Positions 47,162 through 55,824 of a stretch of DNA of 64,000 nucleotides are shown one piece after another; the first letter of the stretch is position 1; each line of letters opens with the position of its first letter. Made by a program: the position numbers and the translations under genes. The stretch is taken from assembly GCA_963714155.1 (NCBI GenBank), contig OY970236.1, forward strand, positions 2,294,001 through 2,358,000. Direction: 5' to 3'. This stretch comes from VRUE01 sp963714155. Its GTDB lineage: Bacteria > Actinomycetota > Thermoleophilia > Solirubrobacterales > 70-9. The notes under the pieces were generated by a model, which saw nothing but the letters and a program-made list of their open reading frames with translations, searched no databases and was not told the origin of the DNA.

Positions 47162-48420
47162 CGACGTCCACGCCCTTTCTTCTTCCTCTTCTTGCACTCG
47201 GCCCCCAGCTCGGGGTGCAGGCGCCAACCGCGGTTCGCGTGGCCGACGAACCTCGCCGTGGCGAGCTGCCTGCCCTTGCAGACGTTTTCCGCGTTGACCA
47301 GCACGCCGCGTTTGCCGCCGTTCATCTTCAGCACGAACTTGCTCACCGGCGCGTCGGGGATCGTCGGGAAGCTGCCGCGAATACCGCCTCTGAACGAGTC
47401 GATGTGACCCTCGACGTCGACCTCGATGCCCTGCCCGCGCAGGGCGAAGACGAGGTCGGGCAAGGTGTGACTGGAGGAGCGCAGGTACGCCGGCCCTTCC
47501 ATCGGTGCGTCGAGCAGCGGCGTGAAGGCGCGCACGTGACCGTAGACCGACCCGGGCGGGCAGCGGCCGGCGGCGAACTGGATCCTCGTGCAGATCGTCC
47601 GGATCCGCGACTGGTCGAGGAAGAGCGAGGGCGGCAAGCGCACCTGGGAGGAGGCGATATTGGCCTCGCCCGGGCGCGGGCGAACGGTAACGCGCAGTGA
47701 CGGATAGTCGCCCCGCTTCGGTCCGCCCTTCAGCTTGAGGCCGATCCGCGGCCTGAAGTCAAGCGAGGCGCAATCGAAGGCCTGGAACCGCGAGCTGGCG
47801 ATCGCCAGCGTGTCATCGGAGCGATCGGCAAAGCGCTGACCGGCCCCGTTCAGCGCCGAGGCGACTCTGAACGGTTCGCAGCTGGTCGGATTGAGGGTGA
47901 AGTTGGGCCGGTCGATGTAGGCGCGGATGTCGCGCAGATGGATCGGGATCCCGCTGACTATGTGGGGGATCGGGTCGGTGCCGGTCGCGTCGATCGACGC
48001 CTGCGCGGTCTGCGGATCGATCCGAACCGCCGAGCGGACGATGACCACGCCGAGGTCGAAGGGCCCGACCAGGGCGGAGTCGATCGCGACGACGGAGAAC
48101 GAGGAGCCACGGTAGGGGCCGGCGAGATAGAGGTTGCCGGGGGCGTAGGCAAGCACCGAGCCGACCCCGTAGCCGGAATTGGTGTGGCCGATCAAGCTCG
48201 CAGCCGGGCAGGAGGGATGGTCGCGCTCGGCAACCCCGGAGTTGCGCCGCGCCGCTTCGATCGCGGCGTCGGGGCAATAGGGAATACCGGCGATCTTGGC
48301 CAGCAAGCCGGGCGGGAACTGCGCCGAGTAGGAGACGATCTCCTGTTCGGCCACCTTCCGCGTCAGGTGCAAGTAGAAGGGGGTGTAGGCACTGGCCCGC
48401 GAGTTGAGCGTGCCGCCCAA
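47158..48420 (-). pseudogene. 3' part of a frameshifted large secreted protein gene
   Basis: Continues the gene that begins at 49982 after a frame change at the C runs 48464-48474 (G runs on the coding strand). In this frame the sequence reads on from the G run as GPCPSGPAPFAPQALGGTLN, and the ORF's first ATG/GTG lies later, with no start signal. It is Cys-containing, beta-rich, and ends in a basic tail (ECKKRKKKGRGRR). Adding one G at the run would give a single protein of about 930 residues with a Gly-rich joint. Function unknown. This may be a sequencing error, phase variation or a true mutation. Confidence 0.7.
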
Positions 48421-49982
48421 CGCCTGCGGCGCAAAAGGAGCCGGTCCCGACGGACAGGGACCACCCCCACCCCCGCGCTGATCGCGGCCGCCATCGATTT
48501 GTGCCTGACCACGGTGGGGTCACGCCAGGGGGTCAGATCGGCCTCGGTGGAGATCGCCCCGCAAACCGCCGGCGTGGCGAGCGGGCTCCTCTGCCCTTCG
48601 CGAAAGTGAATTTCCAGATCCGAGTAAGGCAGCTGGGGCAGCTTGTCGAAGACGGCGGTCAGGCTGCCGCTGCCCGGGTCGGCCTTCAGCTCGCCCGCGA
48701 CCTTGACCAGGATGCCGCGCTCGATCGACTTGGCCACCAGGTAGATGGCGATCAGGCTGCCGAAAGGGTTTTCGCGCGGCGCGGCGAGGAAGATCGAGCC
48801 GCTGACCGCGCCGGAGACGATCGGCGTCTTAACCCGGAAGTCACCGATCTTCGACTCGGCGGGGCAACCCGTGCCGAAGGGCGTGGACGAAGATTCCGCC
48901 GCGTATTGCGCCGCTGTGCAGACCCCCAGGCCGGACCCCACGGAGGGATTGATCGTGACGCCCTGGGGCAGGGCAACCACGGCCTTGCGCACCGGTGTCG
49001 GAGCATTGCGGCGGGGGTTGGTGACACCTTCCGTATCGACCACGATGTGAAACTCGTAGCCGGACGGGGACGACGCCCGCGCATCGCTCAGCCGGGCCGT
49101 GGCCACCGGTTCGAATTCCAGTTTTTCGCAGCCGGACAGCGAGGGCTTGCCCAAGGTGCTCCTGCCGATCTCGACGCCCTGCAACCAGGAGTCCGCCGTC
49201 ACCCCGAAATCCATCGGCTCTTCGCACGAGGTTGGCATCGTCAGGTAGGCGCGGGGGACGAATTCGCTGTTGATTGGGGGGCCGACCGAGCATTTCGCCC
49301 AGCCAAAGGCCGGCTCGAGCTCATTGAGGCAGTTACCGCGCTGCTCGTTGTGGATTACCGACCAAGGAACTCCCCAGATCGACACCGTCAACCCGGAGAC
49401 GTGCAGCTGCTCGGGCACGTTCGTCGCCTTCAGCGTGGTTCCGTACTCGCCGTCGGCCTGGCGAATCGACGGGACGAAGACGAGCGGCCGGCCGAACGGG
49501 CTGGCGCCGAGCTCGGCGGGCGCGCCCCGGTGGGGCGCCAGGTTGAAGAGACCGAAAGTCCGCTCCGTGCCCCCCGCGGCGGCGGAGCGAACGGTGACGA
49601 TGCCGACCTGGGTTTTGTCCTTGCAGCTCTCGCCGGAGAGACTTCCTTCCCAGGGCGAGACGCGCGGGGTTTCAAATTCCTCTGCGCTGCACAGGGTCTG
49701 CCTCGTGGCGGTCGGGTTTTCGATCAGGCCGGGGGGCATTTCAACGCTGAGATTGCGCAGCCCGTCCTCGCCAGGGGGACCACCGTCTTCCTGGAAGTCG
49801 ACGTTGAACGTCGCGGCGACGGGGTGTGAGCCCGCCTGCTCGGCCGGTCGATCCGTCGCTTCGTAGATGTTGGCGTCGAACCCCGCGACCCCGGGCTGGA
49901 AGCCGAAGGCGCCCGCGCCTGCCGGCGCGAACGAGGCGGCGGCAAGCGCCAGCGCGAGAGCCAAGGCAAGACGGCCCGTCAC
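48363..49982 (-). pseudogene. 5' part of the frameshifted large secreted protein gene
   Basis: 539-residue frame with a signal peptide (MTGRLALALALALAAASFAPAGAGA) and a long beta-rich, Cys-containing region (for example TRQTLCSAEEFETPRVSPW, GNCLNELEPAFGWAKCSVGPP). The last 40 residues are Arg-rich and out of character (RRDRLLLRRRRWAARSTRG), because the frame is wrong after about position 48464. The GTG start overlaps the stop of the preceding small secreted gene. No database family is evident to me; similar paired repeats suggest surface or matrix proteins of this lineage. Confidence 0.7.
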
Positions 49983-50368
49983 CGTGACGGTCTCGTGGCC
50001 CGCGGGGCCCCTCCACGTCGGTGCTTCTTGTGATGAGCCTTGCGGCGCTTCTTTCCGTGCCTCGGTTCGAAGATGCGCAACGGCGGGTTGCCGGCGGTTG
50101 GAACGAGCGTGCCGGGGGTAGGGTCTTCGGGTTCCGGCGGCAGTGGTTGACAGCTATCGCCGACGCAAATGATTTCCTCGCTGCCCGATTCGCCGATTTC
50201 GGCGGCGGCGAGATCGGCGACGACGGGCTCAGATTCGGAACTCGCGCCCGCCTCTTCCCCTTGGGCAGCGGGCGTCTGCGGCAGCGAGCCGCTCGCTGCC
50301 GCCGGGGCGATCGCGATTACCGCGCACGCCAGCAACATCCCTGCTGCGGTCTCCCTGAACCGAGCCAC
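49979..50368 (-). CDS. small secreted protein with basic C-terminus
   Basis: 129 residues. Signal peptide (AAGMLLACAVIAIAPAAASG), an acidic middle (SSESEPVVADLAAAEIGESGSEEIICVGDSC) with a likely disulfide pair, and a very basic tail (PRHGKKRRKAHHKKHRRGG). The family is not recognised. It is the first gene of a three-gene operon of secreted proteins, linked by GTGA and ATGA overlaps. The opposite charges of middle and tail could drive self-association or binding to the cell surface. Confidence 0.75.
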   Translation of the reverse strand: MARFRETAAGMLLACAVIAIAPAAASGSLPQTPAAQGEEAGASSESEPVVADLAAAEIGESGSEEIICVGDSCQPLPPEPEDPTPGTLVPTAGNPPLRIFEPRHGKKRRKAHHKKHRRGGAPRATRPSR

Positions 50369-50420
50369 CGCACAGTTTTACGGTACAACGGCCGATTTAT
50401 CAAGAAACGATTGCGTTCTT

Positions 50421-52241
50421 CTACGTCGTGGCGGCCTGCAAAGCCCGCTCTGCCGCGATGACGATGTGCTCGGCGTCGATTCCCGCGGCGGCCAGCAAGT
50501 CAGCGGGCGGGCCACTGCCCGGCCGCTCGCTTACCGCGAGTCGGCTGAGGTGCGTGCCAGATCCTGCTTCGGCAAGCACGCCGGCGACGGTCTCGCCGAT
50601 ACCGCCCTCCGCCCAATGGTCCTCGACGGTGAGGATCGCGCCGGTCTCGTTGGCCGCCTTGACGATGGTCTCAGCGTCCACCGGCTTGACCGAGTAGAGG
50701 TCGATCACGCGGGCGGCGATGCCCTTGCCGGCGAGCTCGTCGGCCGCGGTGAGGCATTCGCGCAGGGTGATGCCGGCGCCGATCAGGGTCAGCGCGTCCT
50801 CACCACTGGAGCGGACCGTGTGGCTGCCGCCGATCTCGAAGCTCTCGTCGGGCCCATAGAGAACAGGCGTCGCCTCGCGGGTCGTGCGCAGGTAGCTGAC
50901 GCCGCGGTGCTGGCGCATCGCGTCGAGCAGCTGCACGGCCTGGTTGGCGTCGCTGGGATAGAGCACGACGCTGCCGAGCACGGCGCGCAGCGAGGCGATG
51001 TCTTCAAGCGCCATCTGCGAGGGCCCGTCGGGGCCGATCGAGACGCCGACGTGGGAGCCGCAGAGCTTCAGGTCGGCATCGGAGATCGCCGCCATGCGGA
51101 CGAAGTCGTAGGCGCGGCTGAGGAAGGCGCCGAAGGAGGAGGCGAACGGCTTCCAGCCGCGGGCCTGCATGCCGACGGCGGCGGCGACCATCTGCTGCTC
51201 GGCGATGTACATCTCGAAGAAGCGATCGGGGTGCTTGGCGCCGAAGCGCTCGGCGTAGGTCGAGTTGCCGACCTCGCCGTCGAGGGCGACGACCTTCTCG
51301 TCGGTCGAGCCGATCCAGGCGAGGGCGTCGCCGTAGGCGGCCCGGGTGGCGACCTTCTCGCCGACCTCGTAGCTGGGGCGCTCGACCGCGGCCGTCTCGA
51401 TCTCGAACGGCTTCGCCTCACCGGGAGCGGCAACCTCGACGCTGACGTCGCGGATTCCGCCCAGCTCCTCGACTGCGGCCTCGGGATCGGCGAGCGGCTT
51501 GCCGTGCTGGTTCTCCTTGTCCTCGACCGCGGCGACGCCGGAGCCCTTCTTGGTGCGGGCGAAGATCACCGCCGGGCGGTCGGCCTCCTGGGCGCGCGCG
51601 TAAGCGGCGTCGATCGCCTCGAGGTCGTGGCCGTCGATCTCCTGCACGTCCCAGCCGCAGGCGCCGGCGCGCGCCGCCAGTGAAGAGGTGTCCCAACCGT
51701 GCATGGTCGGGCCGCGCTGGCCGAGCCGGTTGACGTCGACGATCGCGATCAGGTTGTTGAGCTGGGCGTAACCGGCGTGCTCAAAGGCCTCCCACATCGA
51801 TCCCTCGGCCAGCTCGGAATCGCCGCAGAGCACCCAGACGCGCAGGTCGGAGTGCTCGAGCCGGTCGGCGGCAAGCGCGATGCCGACCGAGATCGGCAAG
51901 CCCTGGCCGAGCGAGCCGGTGGCGACGTCGACCCAGGGCAGTTCCGGCGTCGGATGGCCCTGCAGGCGCGAGCCGAACTCGCGGAAGGTGAGCAGCTCCG
52001 CGTCGTCGATCGCCCCGGCGGCCTTGTAGAGCGCATAGAGCAGCGGCGAGGCGTGGCCCTTGGAGAAGACGAGGTGGTCGTTGGCGCTGTTCTCCGGCGC
52101 GTCGAAGTCGTAGCGCAGGTACTTCGTGAAGAGCACCGCCATCAGGTCGGCGGCCGACATCGAGGAGGTCGGGTGACCGGAGTTCGCCGCGGCGGCGGCG
52201 CGGACCGAGTCGACTCGCAGCTGCTGGGCTAGCTCGTGCAC
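50421..52241 (-). CDS. tkt: transketolase
   Basis: Thiamine diphosphate enzyme of about 606 residues that moves two-carbon units in the pentose phosphate pathway. N-terminal TPP domain: ANSGHPTSSMSAADLMAVLF, FSKGHASPLLYALY, TGSLGQGLPISVGIAL and GDSELAEGSMWEAFEHAGY (TPP motif). The middle domain has ALDGEVGNSTYAERF and the C-terminal domain RVIDLYSVKPVDAETI. The length is that of the short, animal-like branch. The GTG at 52241 lies eight bases after TATTGT; an alternative TTG at 52253 adds four residues. Confidence 0.95.
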   Translation of the reverse strand: MHELAQQLRVDSVRAAAAANSGHPTSSMSAADLMAVLFTKYLRYDFDAPENSANDHLVFSKGHASPLLYALYKAAGAIDDAELLTFREFGSRLQGHPTPELPWVDVATGSLGQGLPISVGIALAADRLEHSDLRVWVLCGDSELAEGSMWEAFEHAGYAQLNNLIAIVDVNRLGQRGPTMHGWDTSSLAARAGACGWDVQEIDGHDLEAIDAAYARAQEADRPAVIFARTKKGSGVAAVEDKENQHGKPLADPEAAVEELGGIRDVSVEVAAPGEAKPFEIETAAVERPSYEVGEKVATRAAYGDALAWIGSTDEKVVALDGEVGNSTYAERFGAKHPDRFFEMYIAEQQMVAAAVGMQARGWKPFASSFGAFLSRAYDFVRMAAISDADLKLCGSHVGVSIGPDGPSQMALEDIASLRAVLGSVVLYPSDANQAVQLLDAMRQHRGVSYLRTTREATPVLYGPDESFEIGGSHTVRSSGEDALTLIGAGITLRECLTAADELAGKGIAARVIDLYSVKPVDAETIVKAANETGAILTVEDHWAEGGIGETVAGVLAEAGSGTHLSRLAVSERPGSGPPADLLAAAGIDAEHIVIAAERALQAATT

Positions 52242-52249
52242 GGCGGGGG

Positions 52250-52255
52250 ACAATA
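52250..52255 (-). promoter_or_regulatory. -10 hexamer TATTGT of tkt
   Basis: Eight bases before the GTG at 52241, in the gap after nadA, so tkt may have its own promoter. Confidence 0.4.
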
Positions 52256-52262
52256 TCTGGCG

Positions 52263-53294
52263 CTAGCCGATCGCGACCATGCGCTCGATCGGCAGCTTCG
52301 CCCGCGCCGCAACGTCCGCCGAAACGCTGACCTCGAACTTCATATCGCGCAGGCTGTCGCGCAGCTTCGGCAGCGTGATCATCTTCATGTACTTGCAGGT
52401 GGCCATCCGGTTGGCCTCGATCAGGTTGGCCTGCGGGGCGGCCTGCTGCAGCGGGTAGAGCATGCCGTTCTCGGTGGCGACGATGAAGCTGCCGTCGGGG
52501 TTCTCTTCAACGTGCTGGAGCATCCCCGAGGTGGAAAGCATGTGCACGCCCTCGGGCTCGAGCTCGCCCGAGGCGACGTACTCCATCGCCTGCGTGGCGC
52601 AGCCGCACTCGGGGTGGATCAGGAACTCGGCCTCGGGGTTCTCGGCCCGGGTCTGGACGATGTCGTCGGGCCGGATGCCGGCGTGCACGTGGCACTCGCC
52701 GTCCCAGATGTGGAAACGAGTGCGGCGCTCGGGGTCCTCGTGCAGGCCGGTCTCGCGCTCGACGAAGGCGCCCAGCCACATGTCGGGGCCGAAGAGGATC
52801 TCGGTATCGGCGCCGTGCTCGGCCCAGATGTGTTCAACCACCTTGACCGCGTTGGAAGAGGTGCAGCAGTAGTCGGTCTCCGCCTTCACCTCGGCCGAGG
52901 TGTTGACGTACATGACCACCAGCGCGCCGGGGTGCTCGGCCTTCCAGGCGCGCAGCTGGTCGGCGTCGATCGAGTCGGCGAGCGAGCAGCCGGCGTCGAG
53001 GTCGGGGATCAGCACCTTCTTCTCGGGCGAGAGAATCGCGGCGGTCTCGGCCATGAAGTGGACGCCGCAAAAGGCGATCGCGTCGGCGCCGGTGGCGGCG
53101 GCCTCGCGCGAGAGGCCGAGCGAGTCGCCCATGTGGTCGGCGACGTCCTGGACCTCGGGCAACTGGTAGTTGTGGGCGAGGATGACGGCGTTGCGCTCGG
53201 CAGCGAGCGCACGCACTTCCTCGCTCAGGGCAGCGATCTCTGCGGGCGAAAGAGCGTCCGGTGAAATGGGTTGGATCGTCGGGAGCTCTTGCAT
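52263..53294 (-). CDS. nadA: quinolinate synthase NadA
   Basis: 4Fe-4S enzyme of 343 residues condensing iminoaspartate with dihydroxyacetone phosphate in NAD synthesis. The three repeated alpha/beta domains are visible. The cluster Cys residues lie in DYCCTSSNAVKVVE, IHPECGCATQAME and NRMATCKYMKMITL. The ATG at 53294 is preceded by AGGAAGGG at a proper distance; the frame extends 12 codons upstream without support. nadC, for the next step, is only 1.1 kb away but in a separate unit; nadB is not in the window. Confidence 0.96.
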   Translation of the reverse strand: MQELPTIQPISPDALSPAEIAALSEEVRALAAERNAVILAHNYQLPEVQDVADHMGDSLGLSREAAATGADAIAFCGVHFMAETAAILSPEKKVLIPDLDAGCSLADSIDADQLRAWKAEHPGALVVMYVNTSAEVKAETDYCCTSSNAVKVVEHIWAEHGADTEILFGPDMWLGAFVERETGLHEDPERRTRFHIWDGECHVHAGIRPDDIVQTRAENPEAEFLIHPECGCATQAMEYVASGELEPEGVHMLSTSGMLQHVEENPDGSFIVATENGMLYPLQQAAPQANLIEANRMATCKYMKMITLPKLRDSLRDMKFEVSVSADVAARAKLPIERMVAIG

Positions 53295-53336
53295 GAGCCC
53301 TTCCTTTCCTGATGTTCGCTGGCCCGGCACTCTTGC

Positions 53337-53366
53337 CTTGAACCAGTCGAATGAACGTTGTTCAAG
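53337..53366. promoter_or_regulatory. palindromic operator-like region between nadA and fpg
   Basis: CTTGAAC (53337-53343) and GTTCAAG (53360-53366) form an inverted repeat. A tighter palindrome TGAAC-gtt-GTTCA lies at 53352-53364. It sits where it could control either divergent gene; the binding protein is unknown. Confidence 0.4.
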
Positions 53367-53368
53367 TC

Positions 53369-53374
53369 TAACCT
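53369..53374 (+). promoter_or_regulatory. -10 hexamer TAACCT of fpg
   Basis: Six bases before the fpg ATG and just after the operator-like palindrome. Confidence 0.5.
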
Positions 53375-53380
53375 CTCCGC

Positions 53381-54226
53381 ATGCCCGAGTTGCCCGAGGT
53401 TGAGATAACCGCCCGGCGGCTCGACGCCGCGACGCACGGGACCACGGTCGAATCGGCGCTGGCGCCGGGAATGAACGTGATGAAGACCTTCGACCCGCCG
53501 CTGGAAGAGCTGGCTGGTCGCGAGGTCACCACGGTCAGGCGCGTCGGCAAGATGCCCGTGGTCGAGTTCGGCGACCTGGCCCTGCTGATCCACCTGATGT
53601 CGGCGGGTCGCCTGCGGATCTTCGACAAACGCGCTTCGCCCAAAGACCGAGCGTCTCGGGTGCTGCTGCGACTCGACGATGGCCGCGAGCTGCGCCTGCG
53701 CGAGTTCGGGACCAAGCAGCGGGCCTGGGCGAAGCTACTGCCGAGCGACGCGGTCAACGACGACGAGGCCGTCGCCCGGCTGGGACCGGAAGCCTGGCCA
53801 GCCCCACCGTTGGACGAGTTCGCCGCCCTGATCGACCAGCCACGGCACCTGCACCCGCTCCTACGGCACCAAGGCGACATCTCTGGCATCGGCCGCTCTT
53901 GGGTCGACGAGATCCTCTGGGAGGCCTGTCTATCTCCATTCAAGAAAGGCTCGGAGCTCAGCACCGAAGAGATCGAGCACCTCCATGCCGCGCTCCATGT
54001 GCTCGGCGACGCGATCGAGCACTACGAGCAGACCGTCCCCGAACAGCTCCCAGACAAGGTGCCGATGCCCTTGCAGATCCACAAGCGTGAGGGACAACCC
54101 TGCCCACGTTGCGGCGCCACCGTTGAGGCCGTCTTCTTCTCGGAACACCAAACCAACTACTGCCCGAAAGAGCAGACGGGCGGCCGCATACTCAAGGACC
54201 GCCGCCTCTCCCGCCTGCTGAAGTGA
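53381..54226 (+). CDS. Fpg/Nei family DNA glycosylase
   Basis: Bifunctional glycosylase/AP lyase of 281 residues for oxidised bases. The catalytic N-terminus MPELPEVE (Pro2, Glu3) and the Lys in RRVGKMPVVEF are present, as is the H2TH motif region (LHPLLRHQGDISGIGRSWVDEILW). The C-terminal zinc finger has CPRCG and then YCPKEQTGG: the fourth Cys of the usual C4 site is Glu. Metal binding may be altered. The ATG is probably a leaderless start. The gene ends ten bases before a long inverted repeat shared with nadC. Confidence 0.92.
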   Translation: MPELPEVEITARRLDAATHGTTVESALAPGMNVMKTFDPPLEELAGREVTTVRRVGKMPVVEFGDLALLIHLMSAGRLRIFDKRASPKDRASRVLLRLDDGRELRLREFGTKQRAWAKLLPSDAVNDDEAVARLGPEAWPAPPLDEFAALIDQPRHLHPLLRHQGDISGIGRSWVDEILWEACLSPFKKGSELSTEEIEHLHAALHVLGDAIEHYEQTVPEQLPDKVPMPLQIHKREGQPCPRCGATVEAVFFSEHQTNYCPKEQTGGRILKDRRLSRLLK

Positions 54227-54236
54227 GCTTCGAAAA

Positions 54237-54337
54237 GAGGACGGGTGCCCCTCCCCCGGAGGCTCCCGGTAATACGTTCCGAAGCTCCCCAAGCGATCAG
54301 CTGCGCGACGGTCTCCGGGGGAGGGGCACCCGTCCTC
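54237..54337. repeat. long inverted repeat, copy 1 (between fpg and nadC)
   Basis: Perfect 24-bp arms at 54237-54260 and 54314-54337 enclose a 53-base interior. The right arm directly abuts the nadC stop codon. The interior matches that of copy 2 (55246-55298) at 52 of 53 positions in the same orientation. Three stem base pairs differ between the copies and all three are compensated on both sides. Confidence 0.8.
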
Positions 54338-55183
54338 CTACGCCAGCTCAATCAGCATGCTGAAGTCGAGGGTCGGGGCTGAGTGGGTTAGGGCTCCGAC
54401 GGAAATCAGGTCCACGCCGGTTTCAGCGATTCCCCGGACGGTTTCCAGGTTGACGCCGCCGGATGCCTCCAGGGAGGGTCCGTTGCCGGTCCCCGAGTTT
54501 TCGTCGCGCAGCCTCACCGCACCACGCAGCGTCTCTAGGTCCATGTTGTCCAGCAGCAGGATGTCGGCGCCGGTGCCGAGGGCGTAGGCGACCTCGTCTA
54601 GGTTGCGGGTCTCGACCTCGACGGCAAGGTCCGGGTATTTGCTGCGGGCGCCGTAGACGGCCTTAGCGAGGTTGCCAGCTAGGGCAATGTGGTTCTCCTT
54701 GATCAGGATTGCGTCGTAGAGACCCATGCGGTGGTTGCGGCCGCCGCCAGCGAGGACCGCGGCCTTCTCCAGCTCACGCAGCCCCGGCGTCGTCTTGCGC
54801 GTGTCGAGGATCGCCGCCCCGGTGCCAGCAATCGTCTCGACGTAGCGGGCAGTCAAAGTCGCTACGCCGGAGAGGTGGCCGAGGAAGTTGAGAGCGGTGC
54901 GCTCGGCTGCCAGAAGCGCTGCCGCCGGCCCACTGGCGAAAAGGACATCGGCCGGGACCGAGTCGCGCCATTGACCCTCTACCACGAGGTTGTCAACGTC
55001 CTCAACCCCACACTGCCGCATCGTCTCGGCAACCACCCCCAGCCCAAAGACCACGCCCGGCTGCTTCTGCACGATCCGCGCCCGCCCCCGAGCCTCCGCC
55101 GAAACCGTCGCCTGCGAAGTGACGTCCCCCGAACCCACGTCCTCCACCAGCGCCCCCGCCACCAACTCCCGAATCTCGGCCAT
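54338..55183 (-). CDS. nadC: quinolinate phosphoribosyltransferase NadC
   Basis: 281 residues. Converts quinolinate and PRPP to nicotinate mononucleotide. Family motifs: GDVTSQATV, RTALNFLGHLSGVATLT, LDTRKTTPGLRELEKAAV, GGGRNHRMGLYDAILIKENHI, VEVETRNLDEV, LLDNMDL, EASGGVNLETV and TGVDLISVGALTHS. The ATG lies six bases after TAGGGT. The gene is flanked on both sides by copies of one long inverted repeat. Confidence 0.97.
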   Translation of the reverse strand: MAEIRELVAGALVEDVGSGDVTSQATVSAEARGRARIVQKQPGVVFGLGVVAETMRQCGVEDVDNLVVEGQWRDSVPADVLFASGPAAALLAAERTALNFLGHLSGVATLTARYVETIAGTGAAILDTRKTTPGLRELEKAAVLAGGGRNHRMGLYDAILIKENHIALAGNLAKAVYGARSKYPDLAVEVETRNLDEVAYALGTGADILLLDNMDLETLRGAVRLRDENSGTGNGPSLEASGGVNLETVRGIAETGVDLISVGALTHSAPTLDFSMLIELA

Positions 55184-55189
55184 GCGCGC

Positions 55190-55195
55190 ACCCTA
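55190..55195 (-). promoter_or_regulatory. -10 hexamer TAGGGT of nadC
   Basis: Six bases before the nadC ATG; the -35 position falls at the edge of inverted-repeat copy 2. Confidence 0.5.
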
Positions 55196-55219
55196 GATCA
55201 AGCGCACGCTTCGACCGGA

Positions 55220-55324
55220 AGAAGGACAGATGCCCCTCCCCCGGAGGCTCCCGGTAATACGTTCCGAAGCTCCACAAGCGATCAGCTGCGCGACGGTCTC
55301 CGGGGGAGGGGCATCTGTCCTTCT
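55220..55324. repeat. long inverted repeat, copy 2 (between nadC and the sigma factor gene)
   Basis: Perfect 26-bp arms at 55220-55245 and 55299-55324 around a 53-base interior nearly identical to copy 1. Unlike copy 1 it lies between two divergent starts, 36-37 bases from each, so it cannot simply be a terminator. Confidence 0.8.
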
Positions 55325-55359
55325 CACGCCTCGACCCCGTGCAGCGTTTAATCCAGTGA

Positions 55360-55824
55360 GTGAGCAACTTGCCGCCGTTTCAGACCCTCCTAGACGAGCA
55401 CGCCCCCGCCGTGATGGGCGTCCTCCGCGGCGCGGTCGGGCGCACTGATGCGGATGACTGCTTCCAGGAGACTTTTCTCGCTGCGCTGCGCGCCTATCCA
55501 AAGTTGAAGGACGACAGCAATCTGCGCGGTTGGCTGCTAACCATCGCGCACCGCAAGGCGATTGATCACCATCGCGCCAGAGGAAGGCAGCCGCAGCCCA
55601 TGGCAGAGATCGACGTGGTCGCGGTTGAGGATCCAGAGATCAAGGACGACGGGGTCTGGGACCTCGTGGGCGCTCTGCCGCCTAAGCAGCGAGCGGCGGT
55701 GGCGCTCCGCTATGGCTCCGATCTCCCCCACGCCGAGATCGCCGCCGCCCTGGGCTGCTCACCCGAGGCGGCACGGCGCAGCCTGCACGAGGGCATCAAG
55801 CGACTGAGAAAGGAGCTCGCATGA
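55360..55824 (+). CDS. ECF-type RNA polymerase sigma factor
   Basis: 154 residues with the two ECF domains only. Region 2: DADDCFQETFLAALRAYPKL and LRGWLLTIAHRKAIDHHRAR. Region 4: ALPPKQRAAVALRYGSDLPH, then the helix-turn-helix AEIAAALGCSPEAARRSLHEG. No anti-sigma gene is next to it. The stop overlaps the ogt start (ATGA), so sigma factor and alkylation-repair protein are made together; a damage-response role is inferred. Confidence 0.9.
   Translation: MSNLPPFQTLLDEHAPAVMGVLRGAVGRTDADDCFQETFLAALRAYPKLKDDSNLRGWLLTIAHRKAIDHHRARGRQPQPMAEIDVVAVEDPEIKDDGVWDLVGALPPKQRAAVALRYGSDLPHAEIAAALGCSPEAARRSLHEGIKRLRKELA

Noticed and set aside
53352..53364. LexA/SOS box at the fpg promoter
   Set aside because: Actinobacterial SOS boxes have GAAC-N4-GTTC; here the spacer is three bases and flanks differ.
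54237..55324. CRISPR array or insertion sequence around nadC
   Set aside because: Only two repeat copies about 985 bp apart, with an ordinary housekeeping gene between them and no transposase.
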